The translations under genes and the position numbers were made by a program. Positions 17,822-26,121 of a stretch of 64,000 nt of DNA are shown here, piece by piece. The notes below the pieces were generated by a model. It was not told the origin of the DNA and did not search any database. It worked only from the letters and a program-made list of their open reading frames with translations. Source of the stretch: Burkholderia sp. 9120 (GTDB lineage Bacteria > Pseudomonadota > Gammaproteobacteria > Burkholderiales > Burkholderiaceae); contig NZ_JQNA01000002.1 of the NCBI RefSeq assembly GCF_000745015.1, positions 4,588,001 to 4,652,000 on the forward strand, read 5' to 3'. Numbering within the stretch: position 1 is the first letter of the stretch; each line of letters begins with the position of its first letter.

Positions 17822-18215
17822 CAGAAGCCTCCGATTCTCGCGTATCGCGAAGAGGGTTATGTTCTCGCCCGAGGTTCGCGGTGGCCTGTGGACCTCAGGC
17901 GACCGCCGCGTTGCTACGAGCGGCATGTAATTTTTTCAGCTAACGACACGCACTATCCGGCAAAACGCGCTGCTCGATTCTATTAAACCCTGTAAAACGG
18001 GCTTTTGTACGAGCAAAGACGTGCGAAAGATTTGCCGATGGACACGCTAGTGCAAATTGCGGGCCTGGCGTGTGGAGAGCCGCCTCCAGTGGGATAAGAG
18101 CAGGCAGGAAGCGATGAAGAGGGATGGCAAAAAAGACGTCCGGCGCCACCGTTGCGGCGCCGGACGGACAGGAAAGGTGCTTGAAGCTGTATGAGTTGCG
18201 TGAGGGCGCTCCAGG
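17822..18215. other. 394-bp intergenic region between msrA and the MipA gene
   Basis: No credible coding frame. It contains the msrA terminator (18126-18165) and, nearer 17830-17960, the AT-richer leader of the mipA gene including its ribosome site. Promoter hexamers could not be assigned with confidence. Confidence 0.6.
18126..18165 (-). terminator. Rho-independent terminator of the msrB-msrA operon
   Basis: On the minus strand GTCCGGCGCC and GGCGCCGGAC (18138-18147 and 18156-18165 on plus) form a 10-bp perfect stem with an 8-base loop, followed by GTCTTTTTTGCC. It lies about 50 bp after the msrA stop. Confidence 0.9.
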
Positions 18216-18962
18216 CTATTGCGCCGCTTCCACGAGCACGGCTTTGTCGCGATAGAGATTCGGGAACAGCCGCTTCAGATTAGCGACCTTCGGCATATCG
18301 TTGATCGCGATATACGCGGAGTTCGGGTGCAAGGTCAGATAGTTCTGGTGATAGAACTCGGCCGGATAAAAGCCCTTGAACTGCTCCGTCCGGGTGACGA
18401 TCGGCGCCGGGTACACATGGGCCTTGTCGAGTTGCGCGATATAGCTCTGCGCGACGCGCCGTTGCGTGTCGTTCAGCGGGAACACGGCCGAACGGTATTG
18501 CGTGCCGCTGTCGGGTCCCTGCCGGTTCAACTCGGTCGGGTCCTGAATCACCGAGAAATACACCTGCAGCAACTGGCCGTAAGTCACCTTGCTCGGGTCG
18601 AAGGTGACCTGCACCGATTCCGCGTGACCCGTCTCGCCGCCGCTAACCGTCTCGTACTGCGCGGTGTCGCGCTGACCGCCGGAGTAACCCGACACCGCCC
18701 GGGTGACGCCGCGCACGTGCTGGAACACGCCCTGCACGCCCCAGAAGCAGCCGCCCGCGAACACCGCGGTTTCCTCGTGCGCGGTGGCGGCCGAGATCGG
18801 TTCGTCGAGCGCGGGCGGCGCAATCACGACCGCCGTCTCCGACGAAAACGCCATTCGTTGCGCCAGCAACAAAGCCAGCGCGCCAAAGCCGACCGAGAGC
18901 GAAATGGCAGTCAGCCGCGAGCGCGCGGGCCGGCCTTTCGTGATGCGTGTCTCGAAGTTCAT
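18216..18962 (-). CDS. msrA: Peptide-methionine (S)-S-oxide reductase MsrA, membrane-anchored
   Basis: 248 residues. An N-terminal hydrophobic stretch (~20-38, ISLSVGFGALALLLAQ) acts as signal or anchor, so the enzyme faces the periplasm. The catalytic motif GGCFWGVQGVF places the nucleophilic Cys at ~72, followed by Phe-Trp that shape the methyl pocket; GYSGGQRDTAQYETVSGG and GHAESVQVTFDP are family signatures. It reduces the S epimer of methionine sulfoxide in proteins. Second gene after msrB with a 19-bp gap, followed by a strong terminator. Confidence 0.93.
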   Translation of the reverse strand: MNFETRITKGRPARSRLTAISLSVGFGALALLLAQRMAFSSETAVVIAPPALDEPISAATAHEETAVFAGGCFWGVQGVFQHVRGVTRAVSGYSGGQRDTAQYETVSGGETGHAESVQVTFDPSKVTYGQLLQVYFSVIQDPTELNRQGPDSGTQYRSAVFPLNDTQRRVAQSYIAQLDKAHVYPAPIVTRTEQFKGFYPAEFYHQNYLTLHPNSAYIAINDMPKVANLKRLFPNLYRDKAVLVEAAQ

Positions 18963-18981
18963 GATGTCCGTCCTGATCCGC

Positions 18982-19497
18982 TCAGCTCACACCGTTCGAT
19001 GCGGGCGTAAAGGTCAACGCAAGACCGTTCATGCAATAACGCAGACCGGTCGGTTTGGGGCCGTCGTCGAACACGTGGCCGAGGTGGCTGCCGCAGCGAC
19101 GGCACAGTACCTCGTCGCGCGTCATGCCGAATGACTTGTCCGTATGCGTGATGACCGCGTGGTCGAGCGGCTGGTAGAAGCTCGGCCAGCCGGTGCCGCT
19201 GTCGAACTTGGTCTTCGATGAAAACAGCGACAGTTTGCAGCCCGCGCAGCCGAACGTGCCGGCGTGGTGCTCATCGTTCAGCGGGCTGCTGAACGGCCGC
19301 TCGGTGCCCGCATCGCGCAGGATCCGGTATTGCGCGTCGTTCAGCATCTTGTGCCATTCGGCGTCGCTGTGCGACACCTCGTAGGCCGCCGCCGCGCCGC
19401 TGTCCGCCGCGCGCGTCACGTTCCACATCGAAGCCGTGCCGCCGGCCAGCGACGCCGCGCCGATAAACCTGAAGAATGTTCGTCTGTTGCAAGTCAT
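18982..19497 (-). CDS. msrB: Peptide-methionine (R)-S-oxide reductase MsrB, exported
   Basis: 171 residues. The N-terminus [17 protein letters not shown] resembles a Tat signal (twin Arg then hydrophobic). Zinc-binding CxxC pairs are FGCAGCKLS and [11 protein letters not shown]; the catalytic Cys is in [10 protein letters not shown] (~155), and [10 protein letters not shown] is the substrate-binding signature. It reduces the R epimer of Met-SO. Operon order msrB-msrA; together with the anchored MsrA it suggests a periplasmic protein-repair pair, and Tat export would let zinc insert before secretion. Confidence 0.92.
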   Translation of the reverse strand: MTCNRRTFFRFIGAASLAGGTASMWNVTRAADSGAAAAYEVSHSDAEWHKMLNDAQYRILRDAGTERPFSSPLNDEHHAGTFGCAGCKLSLFSSKTKFDSGTGWPSFYQPLDHAVITHTDKSFGMTRDEVLCRRCGSHLGHVFDDGPKPTGLRYCMNGLALTFTPASNGVS

Positions 19498-19630
19498 GAT
19501 GTTCGCCCCGGAAAGTCCGTGCCGTTCACCCGGTCAGGCGCCGGTCGCGCCGTCTGCGAGTGGTCTCGATGCTTGGTCGTGCGAGATCGGGTTTTATGAC
19601 AGCATGCTCGTCTTTTTTGTCAGGCGGCGC

Positions 19631-20158
19631 TTACAGCGGAAATTTCGTGGTCGAGAGAATTTCCTTCAGCACCATGAACGAGCGGATTTGCCGGACGCCC
19701 GGCAGATACAGCAACTGTTCCGCGTGCAGTCGGTTGAAGCTGTCGCTGTCGCGCGTGCGGATCGTCATGAAATAGTCGAATTCGCCGGTCACGACGTGGC
19801 ATTCCATGCAACCGGCCACCTTCTGCGCCGCTTTCTCGAACTCGGCGAAGGATTCCGGCGTGGACCGGTCCAGCACCACGCCGATGATCACCAGCATCCC
19901 CGCGCCCGCCGCCTTCGGGTCAATCAGCGCGACCACGCCACGAATCAGCCCCGACTCCCGGAGCCGCTCGACTCGCCGCAGGCAGGCCGGCGCGCTCAGC
20001 TTCACTTTGGCCGCGAGCGCGACGTTCGAAATCGACGCGTCGGTCTGCAACTGCCGCAGGATCGCGCGATCGATACGGTCGAGCGCCTGCAGGGGATCGG
20101 TCTGGACGGCGGCGGGGTCGACCGCTGTGTTTGTGCGACGAACTTTTGTTGTGCTCAT
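19631..20158 (-). CDS. acdR: Lrp/AsnC-family regulator (AcdR-like), divergent from acdS
   Basis: 175 residues. Residues ~28-90 hold the Lrp helix-turn-helix ([36 protein letters not shown]); the C-terminal RAM ligand domain includes [16 protein letters not shown] and [10 protein letters not shown]. Gene order is the classic one: in Pseudomonas and Burkholderia the divergent Lrp-type AcdR activates acdS in response to ACC. The 162-bp gap to acdS is AT-rich around 20170-20250. The name rests on family plus position. Confidence 0.85.
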   Translation of the reverse strand: MSTTKVRRTNTAVDPAAVQTDPLQALDRIDRAILRQLQTDASISNVALAAKVKLSAPACLRRVERLRESGLIRGVVALIDPKAAGAGMLVIIGVVLDRSTPESFAEFEKAAQKVAGCMECHVVTGEFDYFMTIRTRDSDSFNRLHAEQLLYLPGVRQIRSFMVLKEILSTTKFPL

Positions 20159-20320
20159 AGGTTGGTTGGCAGACTTTTATTAATTCGATTTTCGATATGC
20201 ATTTTTAAAAGTAAGCTTAAGCCATTTATTTCGCAAGCTCATTTCAGACGGTTTTCCCTACCATGTGTTTCGACGCGCCGGGTTCCCGGCCGCCTCGACA
20301 CCACGGACAACGGAGCTGCC

Positions 20321-21337
20321 ATGAACCTGCAACGATTCCCTCGTTACCCGCTCACTTTCGGGCCGACGCCGATTCAACCGCTCAAACGGCTGAGCGACCA
20401 CCTCGGCGGCAAAGTGCATCTGTATGCGAAACGCGAAGACTGCAACAGCGGTTTCGCGTTCGGCGGCAACAAGACGCGCAAGCTCGAATATCTGATTCCC
20501 GAAGCGCTCGCGCAGGGATGCGACACGCTGGTGTCGATCGGCGGAATTCAGTCGAACCAGACCCGCCAGGTGGCCGCGGTCGCGGCGCACCTCGGCATGA
20601 AGTGCGTGCTGGTGCAGGAGAACTGGGTCAACTACTCGGACGCCGTGTACGACCGCGTCGGCAACATCCAGATGTCGCGCATTCTCGGCGCGGACGTGCG
20701 TCTGGTTGCGGACGGCTTCGACATCGGCTTTCGCAAGAGCTGGGAAGACGCGCTCGAGAGCGTGCGCGCCGCCGGCGGCAAGCCGTATGCGATTCCGGCC
20801 GGCTGCTCGGACCATCCGCTGGGCGGGCTCGGTTTTGTCGGTTTCGCCGAAGAAGTCCGGCAGCAGGAGGCCGAACTGGGTTTCAAGTTCGACTACGTCG
20901 TGGTGTGCTCGGTGACGGGCAGCACGCAGGCCGGCATGATCGTGGGCTTTGCCGCCGACGGCCGCGCCGAACGCGTGATCGGCATCGACGCCTCCGCGAA
21001 ACCCGTGCAGACGCGCGAGCAGATCACCCGGATCGCGAAGCAGACCGCGGAACAGGTTGGCCTGGAACGCGACATCACCGCGGCCGACGTGGTGCTCGAC
21101 GAGCGTTTCGGCGGCCCGGAATACGGCCTGCCGAACGACGGGACGCTCGAGGCGATCCGCCTATGCGCGCGTCTGGAAGGCGTGCTGACGGATCCGGTGT
21201 ATGAGGGCAAATCGATGCACGGCATGATCGAGATGGTCCGCAACGGCGAGTTTCCGGCCGGTTCGCGCGTGCTGTATGCGCACCTGGGCGGTGTGTCGGC
21301 GCTGAACGGCTACAGCTTTATCTTCCGCAACGGCTGA
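20321..21337 (+). CDS. acdS: 1-aminocyclopropane-1-carboxylate deaminase
   Basis: 338 residues, the standard AcdS length. It is a PLP enzyme of the tryptophan synthase beta fold that cleaves the plant ethylene precursor ACC to ammonia and 2-oxobutyrate. Lys51 in [12 protein letters not shown] is the PLP lysine; [12 protein letters not shown] holds the catalytic Ser near 78; [10 protein letters not shown] and [10 protein letters not shown] carry the Tyr/Glu and Leu that separate true ACC deaminases from D-cysteine desulfhydrases. ATG 20321 is chosen because it begins the conserved N-terminus; the open frame extends much further upstream but is non-coding there. Typical of plant-associated strains. 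Confidence 0.95.
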   Translation: MNLQRFPRYPLTFGPTPIQPLKRLSDHLGGKVHLYAKREDCNSGFAFGGNKTRKLEYLIPEALAQGCDTLVSIGGIQSNQTRQVAAVAAHLGMKCVLVQENWVNYSDAVYDRVGNIQMSRILGADVRLVADGFDIGFRKSWEDALESVRAAGGKPYAIPAGCSDHPLGGLGFVGFAEEVRQQEAELGFKFDYVVVCSVTGSTQAGMIVGFAADGRAERVIGIDASAKPVQTREQITRIAKQTAEQVGLERDITAADVVLDERFGGPEYGLPNDGTLEAIRLCARLEGVLTDPVYEGKSMHGMIEMVRNGEFPAGSRVLYAHLGGVSALNGYSFIFRNG

Positions 21338-21339
21338 GC

Positions 21340-22230
21340 TCACGCCGCGAGGCGCTGGCGCAAATGCTCCCTCAGGAACTCGACAAACGTGCGGATCGTG
21401 AGGGAGCTTTGCCGATGCTGCGGGTACACGGCATAAACGCTGGCTGCGGCGGGCAGGAATTCGTCGAGCACGGTGACCAGCAAACCGCTTTTGAGCGCGT
21501 CGGCAACGATAAAGTCCGGTAGCCGCACAATGCCGAGCCCGGCCACCGCCGCATCGCGAATCAGGTCGCCGTTATTGGCGCGCAGCGGCCCGTGCACTTC
21601 GAGGCTTTTCAGCGCGCCCTCTATTGCAAACTCCCAACTCACCGTACCGCCATGGCCGTACAGCAGGCATGAATGCCGTGCCAGATCGGCGGGCACGGCG
21701 GGCGCGCCACGGCGCCGCACATAGCCCGGACTGCAGCACGCCACCATCCTGACGTCGGCGAGTTTCTGCGCGATCAGCGTGGAGTCGGCCAGCGTGCCGA
21801 TGCGGATCGCCATGTCGAAACCTTCGCCGACCACGTCGACGGTACGGTCGCTCAGTTCCATGTCGAAGCGCACTTCGCCGTGCTCACGCAGAAACAGCGC
21901 CAGCACCGGCGACAGATGCATCATGCCGAACGACATTGGCGCACTCACCCGCAAAAGCCCGCGCGGGCCGGCGCGCTGCCGCGACATGGCCTGCTCGGCA
22001 TCGTCGACTTCACCCAGAATGCGCGTGGCGCGCTCGTAAAACTCCTGACCGAGCTCAGTCACGGCCAGCTTGCGGGTATTGCGGATCAGCAACTGCACGC
22101 CGAGCGTTTCCTCCAGCGCCATCACACGTCGGCTGACGAACTGCTTGGACAGCGACAGCCGCTGAGCCGCCGCCGTGAAGTTATGCGCGTCCACTGTCGC
22201 GACGAAAATCCGCATGTCGTCGAGTTGCAT
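21340..22230 (-). CDS. LysR-family transcriptional regulator
   Basis: 296 residues. N-terminal winged HTH (MRIFVATVDAHNFTAAAQRL, SLSKQFVSRRVMALEETLGV) and C-terminal periplasmic-binding-like effector domain (LLRVSAPMSFGMMHLSPVLA). The chosen ATG is 22230; a GTG at 22242 would add four residues. It is divergent from a pirin gene, and LysR next to pirin and DoxX is a recurrent Burkholderia arrangement, suggesting it controls them. The 3' end converges on acdS with a 2-bp gap. Confidence 0.88.
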   Translation of the reverse strand: MQLDDMRIFVATVDAHNFTAAAQRLSLSKQFVSRRVMALEETLGVQLLIRNTRKLAVTELGQEFYERATRILGEVDDAEQAMSRQRAGPRGLLRVSAPMSFGMMHLSPVLALFLREHGEVRFDMELSDRTVDVVGEGFDMAIRIGTLADSTLIAQKLADVRMVACCSPGYVRRRGAPAVPADLARHSCLLYGHGGTVSWEFAIEGALKSLEVHGPLRANNGDLIRDAAVAGLGIVRLPDFIVADALKSGLLVTVLDEFLPAAASVYAVYPQHRQSSLTIRTFVEFLREHLRQRLAA

Positions 22231-22359
22231 TTTATTGTCCACTCCATGGTGACAGTGTTTCCTATTTCACCATGATTATAACGATCCAGATTGACCTACA
22301 CTCCTGTTCATGGATCGCGGACAACATCTGGCCGGATCGCACAACCCAAGGAGAAAAAA

Positions 22360-23085
22360 ATGCTCGATATCAGACACGCCAATCAACGCGGCCGCGCGGA
22401 GCACGGCTGGCTTAGTTCGCGTCATACGTTTTCCTTTGCGAGCTACCACGATCCGAAGCAGAACGGCTTTTCCGACCTGCTCGTGATCAACGACGACCGC
22501 GTTGCGCCGGCTCAAGGTTTCGGCAAGCACCCGCACCGCGACATGGAGATCTTTTCGTACGTGCTGGAAGGCGCGCTGGAACACAAGGACACGATGGGCA
22601 CCGGCTCGGTGATCGTGCCTGGCGACATCCAGTTGATGAGCGCGGGAACCGGCGTCGCGCACAGCGAATACAACCATTCGAAGACCGATCCGGTGCACTT
22701 CATGCAGATCTGGATCGCGCCCTCGAAGAACGGTGCGGCGCCGCGTTACCAACAACGCCACTTCAGCGCGGAAGATAAGCGCGGGGTGTTGCGGCTCGTG
22801 ATGTCGCCGGACGGCGCGGATGGTTCGCTGGAGTTGCAGCAGGATGCGCGGGTCTACGCCGGTTTGTTCGACGGCGACGAAACGGCAAAGCTCGAATTGG
22901 GCAGCGAGCGTTATGCGTATGTTCAGGTGGCGCGCGGCAGCGTGATGGTGAACGGCGTCGAGTTCGGCGAAGGCGATGGTGCGCGAGTGCGCGATGAAAA
23001 GTCGCTGACCTTCACGCAAGGTCACGATGCCGAAGTGCTGGTGTTCGATTTGCGGAACATCGAAACGTCGGCGTTGTGGGCTTGA
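22360..23085 (+). CDS. Pirin-family protein (YhhW-type quercetinase-like)
   Basis: 241 residues, two cupin domains. The metal site is complete in the N-terminal cupin: HPHRDMEIF gives His57 and His59, AGTGVAHSEYN gives His101 and Glu103. YhhW relatives cleave quercetin in vitro; the cellular role is probably electrophile or redox response. ATG 22360 has AAGGAG 7 nt upstream, while the frame is open further upstream without a ribosome site. A strong stem-loop (23106-23140) separates it from the DoxX gene. Confidence 0.88.
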   Translation: MLDIRHANQRGRAEHGWLSSRHTFSFASYHDPKQNGFSDLLVINDDRVAPAQGFGKHPHRDMEIFSYVLEGALEHKDTMGTGSVIVPGDIQLMSAGTGVAHSEYNHSKTDPVHFMQIWIAPSKNGAAPRYQQRHFSAEDKRGVLRLVMSPDGADGSLELQQDARVYAGLFDGDETAKLELGSERYAYVQVARGSVMVNGVEFGEGDGARVRDEKSLTFTQGHDAEVLVFDLRNIETSALWA

Positions 23086-23105
23086 GCCGGATCACTTTTT
23101 GTTAA

Positions 23106-23140
23106 AGGCAGCTCGCCGGAGAGTTTGCGGCGAGCTGCCT
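23106..23140 (+). terminator. 13-bp stem-loop between pirin and doxX
   Basis: AGGCAGCTCGCCG (23106-23118) and CGGCGAGCTGCCT (23128-23140) are exact complements with a 9-base loop. No U-tract follows immediately (CACTTCCCTGCTTTT), so it may be a partial terminator or an mRNA processing/stabilising element within the operon. Confidence 0.5.
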
Positions 23141-23178
23141 CACTTCCCTGCTTTTAAAATTTAGATCGAGAAAAAATC

Positions 23179-23592
23179 ATGCGCTACACGCTATTTGAAA
23201 ACCAGAAAGACGGGATTATTCTCGTCGCCCGTGTGCTGTTGATGGTGCTGTTCGTGATGTTCGGCTGGTCGAAGTTGACGGGTTTTTCCGGCACGGTCGC
23301 TTATATGACGTCGAGCGGCGCGCCGGTGCCCGAGTTGTCGGCGGTGATCGCCGTGGTGATGGAGTTCGTCGTGGGTGTCGCGCTGCTGGTCGGCTTCTTT
23401 ACCCGGCCGCTTGCGCTGCTGCTCGCGGTTTATACGCTCGGCACCGCGATTATCGGTCACCACTACTGGAACATGACCGGCGCCATGCAGTACGACAATA
23501 TGATTCACTTCTATAAGAACATCAGCATCATTGGTGGCTTGCTGTTGTTGGCTGTGACCGGCGCGGGTAAGTATTCGATCGATCGGCGGTAA
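23179..23592 (+). CDS. DoxX-family membrane protein
   Basis: 137 residues with four hydrophobic segments: ILVARVLLMVLFVMFGWSKL, LSAVIAVVMEFVVGVALLVGF, LALLLAVYTLGTAIIGHHYW, and SIIGGLLLLAVTGAGKYS. DoxX/YphA-type inner-membrane proteins are linked to quinone or thiol oxidation and detoxification, with no fixed reaction for this subgroup. Gene order LysR-pirin-DoxX suggests a small redox/electrophile response unit. Confidence 0.88.
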   Translation: MRYTLFENQKDGIILVARVLLMVLFVMFGWSKLTGFSGTVAYMTSSGAPVPELSAVIAVVMEFVVGVALLVGFFTRPLALLLAVYTLGTAIIGHHYWNMTGAMQYDNMIHFYKNISIIGGLLLLAVTGAGKYSIDRR

Positions 23593-23641
23593 GCGTGGGG
23601 TGTTGACGTGCTAGATACAACATCTCGCACGTCTGCGCCGA

Positions 23642-24796
23642 TTAACCCGCGAATTGCGCCAGCACCCGTTCGCGGATAGCAGGACGAATATTCGACTGCG
23701 CCATGTCGCCGTGATAGTGCGCGACGACGCGTGGGTTCATCACATGGAACCACAACGGCGGCACGTACGCGAACATGATCATCGTGGCGTAGCCGGACGG
23801 CAATTGCGGCGCGCCGTCGAAATGACGCAGCGCCTGATACGAGCGCGTCGGATTCGCGTGATGATCGGCGTGACGCTGCAACTGGTACAGAAACAGATTC
23901 GTCACGATACGGTTGCTGTTCCACGAGTGCTGCGGCTGGCAGCGCTCGTAACGGCCGCTCGCGAGCTGCTTGCGGCCCAGCCCGTAGTGCTCCAGATAGT
24001 TGACCACTTCGAGCAACGACGCACCGTACACCGCCTGGATCAGCAGGAACGGAATGATCGTTTTGCCGAACAGCGCGATCAGGCCGCCCCACAGCACCAC
24101 CGTCATCGCCCACGCATGCAGGACTTCATTGCGCCACGTCCATGGCGATTTGCCGAGACGTTCGAGGCGGTGCTTTTCGAGCCGCCACGCGGACGCGATG
24201 CTGCCGAACACGGTGCGCGGCAGGAAGGCCCAGAACGATTCGCCGTAGCGGGCGCTGGCCGGATCGGGCGGCGTCGCCACCCGCACGTGATGACCGCGAT
24301 TATGTTCGACGAAGAAATGCCCATAGCAGACCGGCGCCAGCGTGATCTTGGCGAGCCAGCGCTCGAAACGATCGGTTTTGTGGCCGAGTTCGTGCGCCGT
24401 GTTGATCGACACACCGGTCGCCGCGCCCAGCGACAGCGCGAAGCCAAGATAGTCGTACCACGCCAGGGCATGCGTGCCGACAATCCACACCGCGCCGAAG
24501 AACGACACGTATTCGATGAACGTGGCGAGATAAACGACGCGCCGGTAATAGCGCTCACGCTCAAGCGTCGGGACGACGTCTTCGGGCGGGTTGCTGGGGT
24601 CGTCGCCGATCACATAATCGAGCAGCGGGATGATGCCGAACACGAATATCGGCCCGAACCACCAGAAAATATGCCAACCGGTATGCAACGCCAGATTCGC
24701 GGCATGCAGCGGCAAGGTGATCGTGAGCGCGCCGAGCAGCCACAGGTAGCGTTTGCTGTCGACCCACCGCGCGGGGGCCACTTGCGATGTTGCCAT
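23642..24796 (-). CDS. alkB: Alkane 1-monooxygenase AlkB
   Basis: 384 residues, the usual AlkB size. An integral-membrane di-iron enzyme adding one oxygen to the terminal carbon of n-alkanes. The three His boxes are present: HELGHK, HNRGHH and LQRHADHH, plus the signature NYLEHYGL between boxes 2 and 3. About six membrane spans are visible, with two long pairs in the N-terminal half. No rubredoxin, rubredoxin reductase or alkS lies in the window, so electron donors must be encoded elsewhere. Confidence 0.93.
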   Translation of the reverse strand: MATSQVAPARWVDSKRYLWLLGALTITLPLHAANLALHTGWHIFWWFGPIFVFGIIPLLDYVIGDDPSNPPEDVVPTLERERYYRRVVYLATFIEYVSFFGAVWIVGTHALAWYDYLGFALSLGAATGVSINTAHELGHKTDRFERWLAKITLAPVCYGHFFVEHNRGHHVRVATPPDPASARYGESFWAFLPRTVFGSIASAWRLEKHRLERLGKSPWTWRNEVLHAWAMTVVLWGGLIALFGKTIIPFLLIQAVYGASLLEVVNYLEHYGLGRKQLASGRYERCQPQHSWNSNRIVTNLFLYQLQRHADHHANPTRSYQALRHFDGAPQLPSGYATMIMFAYVPPLWFHVMNPRVVAHYHGDMAQSNIRPAIRERVLAQFAG

Positions 24797-25058
24797 TGTC
24801 TCCCTCCTTGTTTTATGTCGCCCTTATCCGCGCATGGCTCGATGAAGGCCCGCGCATAGGTCGGTAGGACTTTTTCCGACTTCCAGATTTATATGGCCTG
24901 GAGCGCGGGATCGCCAAGGAATTGAGCCAGGTGGGAGTCTCCAAACAGGGCAGCGGCAGATGAGGCTTGTTGGCGCGGGGTCGAGCGGGTGAATGAAACG
25001 GGTGTTTGGGTGGAGCGGGAATGGGCTGCGTATGCGGCGCGTTGTCCCGTCCTCCCGC
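24797..25058. other. Upstream region of alkB
   Basis: About 260 bp without a credible gene. It holds the leader of alkB on the minus strand, then runs into the small-RNA promoter at 25059 on the plus strand. I see no obvious operator. Confidence 0.5.
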
Positions 25059-25087
25059 TTGACCGCAATTGCCGGAATTCATATAAT
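25059..25087 (+). promoter_or_regulatory. Near-consensus sigma-70 promoter of the small RNA
   Basis: TTGACC (25059-25064) and TATAAT (25082-25087) are separated by exactly 17 bp; the -10 is perfect and the -35 is five of six. Expected start is near 25094. It drives no ORF, only the structured segment that follows. Confidence 0.85.
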
Positions 25088-25093
25088 CAGGCC

Positions 25094-25230
25094 TCAAAAC
25101 TACGTACGAGCGGGTGCGAAAAACGTAGCGCCACCCGGGCGACCGGGTTCCACCTGGAGTGGAAATTCTGCCGAAAGGCAGATAGAGAATCCCGCATGCG
25201 ACGGCTGCCGAAAGGCGGCCGTTGGTTTTT
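25094..25230 (+). ncRNA. Structured small RNA gene (~137 nt), family not identified
   Basis: Between a strong promoter and a terminator lie several helices and no ORF with a ribosome site. CTACGT (25100-25105) pairs with ACGTAG (25123-25128), and CGGGTG (25111-25116) with CACCCG (25132-25137); the two interleave as an H-type pseudoknot. The same ACCCGG can instead pair with CCGGGT (25143-25148) around a GCGA loop, giving two exclusive folds. Next come TTCCAC/GTGGAA with a CUGGA loop (25148-25164) and TCTGCC/GGCAGA with a GAAA loop (25167-25182). The 3' hairpin ACGGCTGCC/GGCGGCCGT with a GAAA loop (25201-25222) leads into TGGTTTTT. It could be a trans-acting sRNA or a member of a known betaproteobacterial RNA family such as the toxic small RNA; I could not match it. 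Confidence 0.75.
25201..25230 (+). terminator. Rho-independent terminator of the small RNA
   Basis: A 9-bp stem (25201-25209 with 25214-25222, one G-U pair) capped by GAAA and followed by TGGTTTTT to 25230. It precedes the convergent gene at 25249. Confidence 0.85.
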
Positions 25231-25248
25231 GTGGCAACGCTTTTGTCG

Positions 25249-25836
25249 CTAGGACCGAATCTTCCGTCCCTCGTAGGTCGCCCGCAGCAACGTCTTGAAG
25301 CTGACCTTCTTCGCCTGCCGCTGGCGCTTCGACAGTTCGTTCTCGAGAAGATATGCGGACTGAATCCGCAAAATCAGACGCTGTTTTCTCGCCCGGTCTT
25401 TCTCCACTTCAAAAAACACCGCATAAGGCGACGACGTACCGTCTGCACGGGTCTTTTGCAGTGTCATGAAATTAGGCTGCCGCTCATTTGCCACGACTAT
25501 CGGACGCTCGGCAAGCGTCATGGCCAGGTCACGCAGCAGCGCCCTGGATAACGCATAGCGCTCAGCATCGAGCACCCGCTGCTCACGGCCGTCGTCATAG
25601 AGTTCCGAGTGAGGAATCTCCGCGCGCGCTCTTCCATCCCGAGCAATGCTGCGGGAAAAGCAATGGCACGAAAACATCACGAGCACGGTCACCGCGCAAC
25701 TCAAACCAGGATCGCACTTGAATGCAAAGGAATCGAGGTGACTTAGGTCCCAAATTGTCTCGTTATTAACGATGGGTGAAAAGCGATGCGCTGCATATTC
25801 GGCAGATTCGAAAACGTGTACTTCAAACTTCGGCAT
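25249..25836 (-). CDS. Protein of unknown function, 195 residues
   Basis: I do not recognise a family. The N-terminus MPKFEVHVFESAEYAAHRFS is followed by a Cys-rich middle (FAFKCDPGLSCAV, MFSCHCFSRS), then helices (ERYALSRALLRDLAMTLAE), a central strand region (SPYAVFFEVEKDRARKQR) and a strongly basic C-terminus (ELSKRQRQAKKVSFK, RATYEGRKIRS) that could contact nucleic acid. The ATG at 25836 is preferred to a TTG two codons upstream. It is visibly less GC-rich than its neighbours and stands alone, facing the small RNA. The composition and isolation suggest acquired DNA; a real gene is likely, function open. Confidence 0.6.
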   Translation of the reverse strand: MPKFEVHVFESAEYAAHRFSPIVNNETIWDLSHLDSFAFKCDPGLSCAVTVLVMFSCHCFSRSIARDGRARAEIPHSELYDDGREQRVLDAERYALSRALLRDLAMTLAERPIVVANERQPNFMTLQKTRADGTSSPYAVFFEVEKDRARKQRLILRIQSAYLLENELSKRQRQAKKVSFKTLLRATYEGRKIRS

Positions 25837-26061
25837 AGGCAATCGACGTCGTTGTATCGATCACATTTTACGTCCGCCAAAGTCGTTCGTTTTCCGAATT
25901 AACGCTGCCGAATGGCATAGGAATGGCGTTATTCTTAACGTCCGCTGAAGCCGTCTGATATGAGCACGCCGCTCGCGCCATTCAATCAGATTTTCCACAG
26001 ACGCTGTCAGGCAGTTGCGACTCCATCGCCGAATCAGTCCTTGGCCAGCCGAACCCAATCC

Positions 26062-26092
26062 CCAAACAAAAACGGCGACCCGAAGGCCGCCG
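26062..26092 (-). terminator. Rho-independent terminator of ahpF
   Basis: Minus strand: CGGCGGCC, loop TTCG, GGTCGCCG, then TTTTTGTTT. An 8-bp stem with one G-U pair and a stable UUCG loop, 30 bp after the ahpF stop. Confidence 0.88.
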
Positions 26093-26121
26093 CGCACTAC
26101 TTACCCAACCACACTCCACCC

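Noticed and set aside
19436..20320. Upstream extension of the acdS frame
   Set aside because: Lies antisense to the Lrp gene; ACC deaminase starts at 20321 with the conserved N-terminus.
25094..25230. Identification as tRNA, 4.5S RNA, tmRNA or a named riboswitch
   Set aside because: No cloverleaf, no SRP core motif, wrong length for tmRNA, and no downstream gene on the same strand for a riboswitch.
25861..26097. 78-codon minus-strand frame between the unknown gene and ahpF
   Set aside because: Overlaps the ahpF terminator, no ribosome site, no domain.
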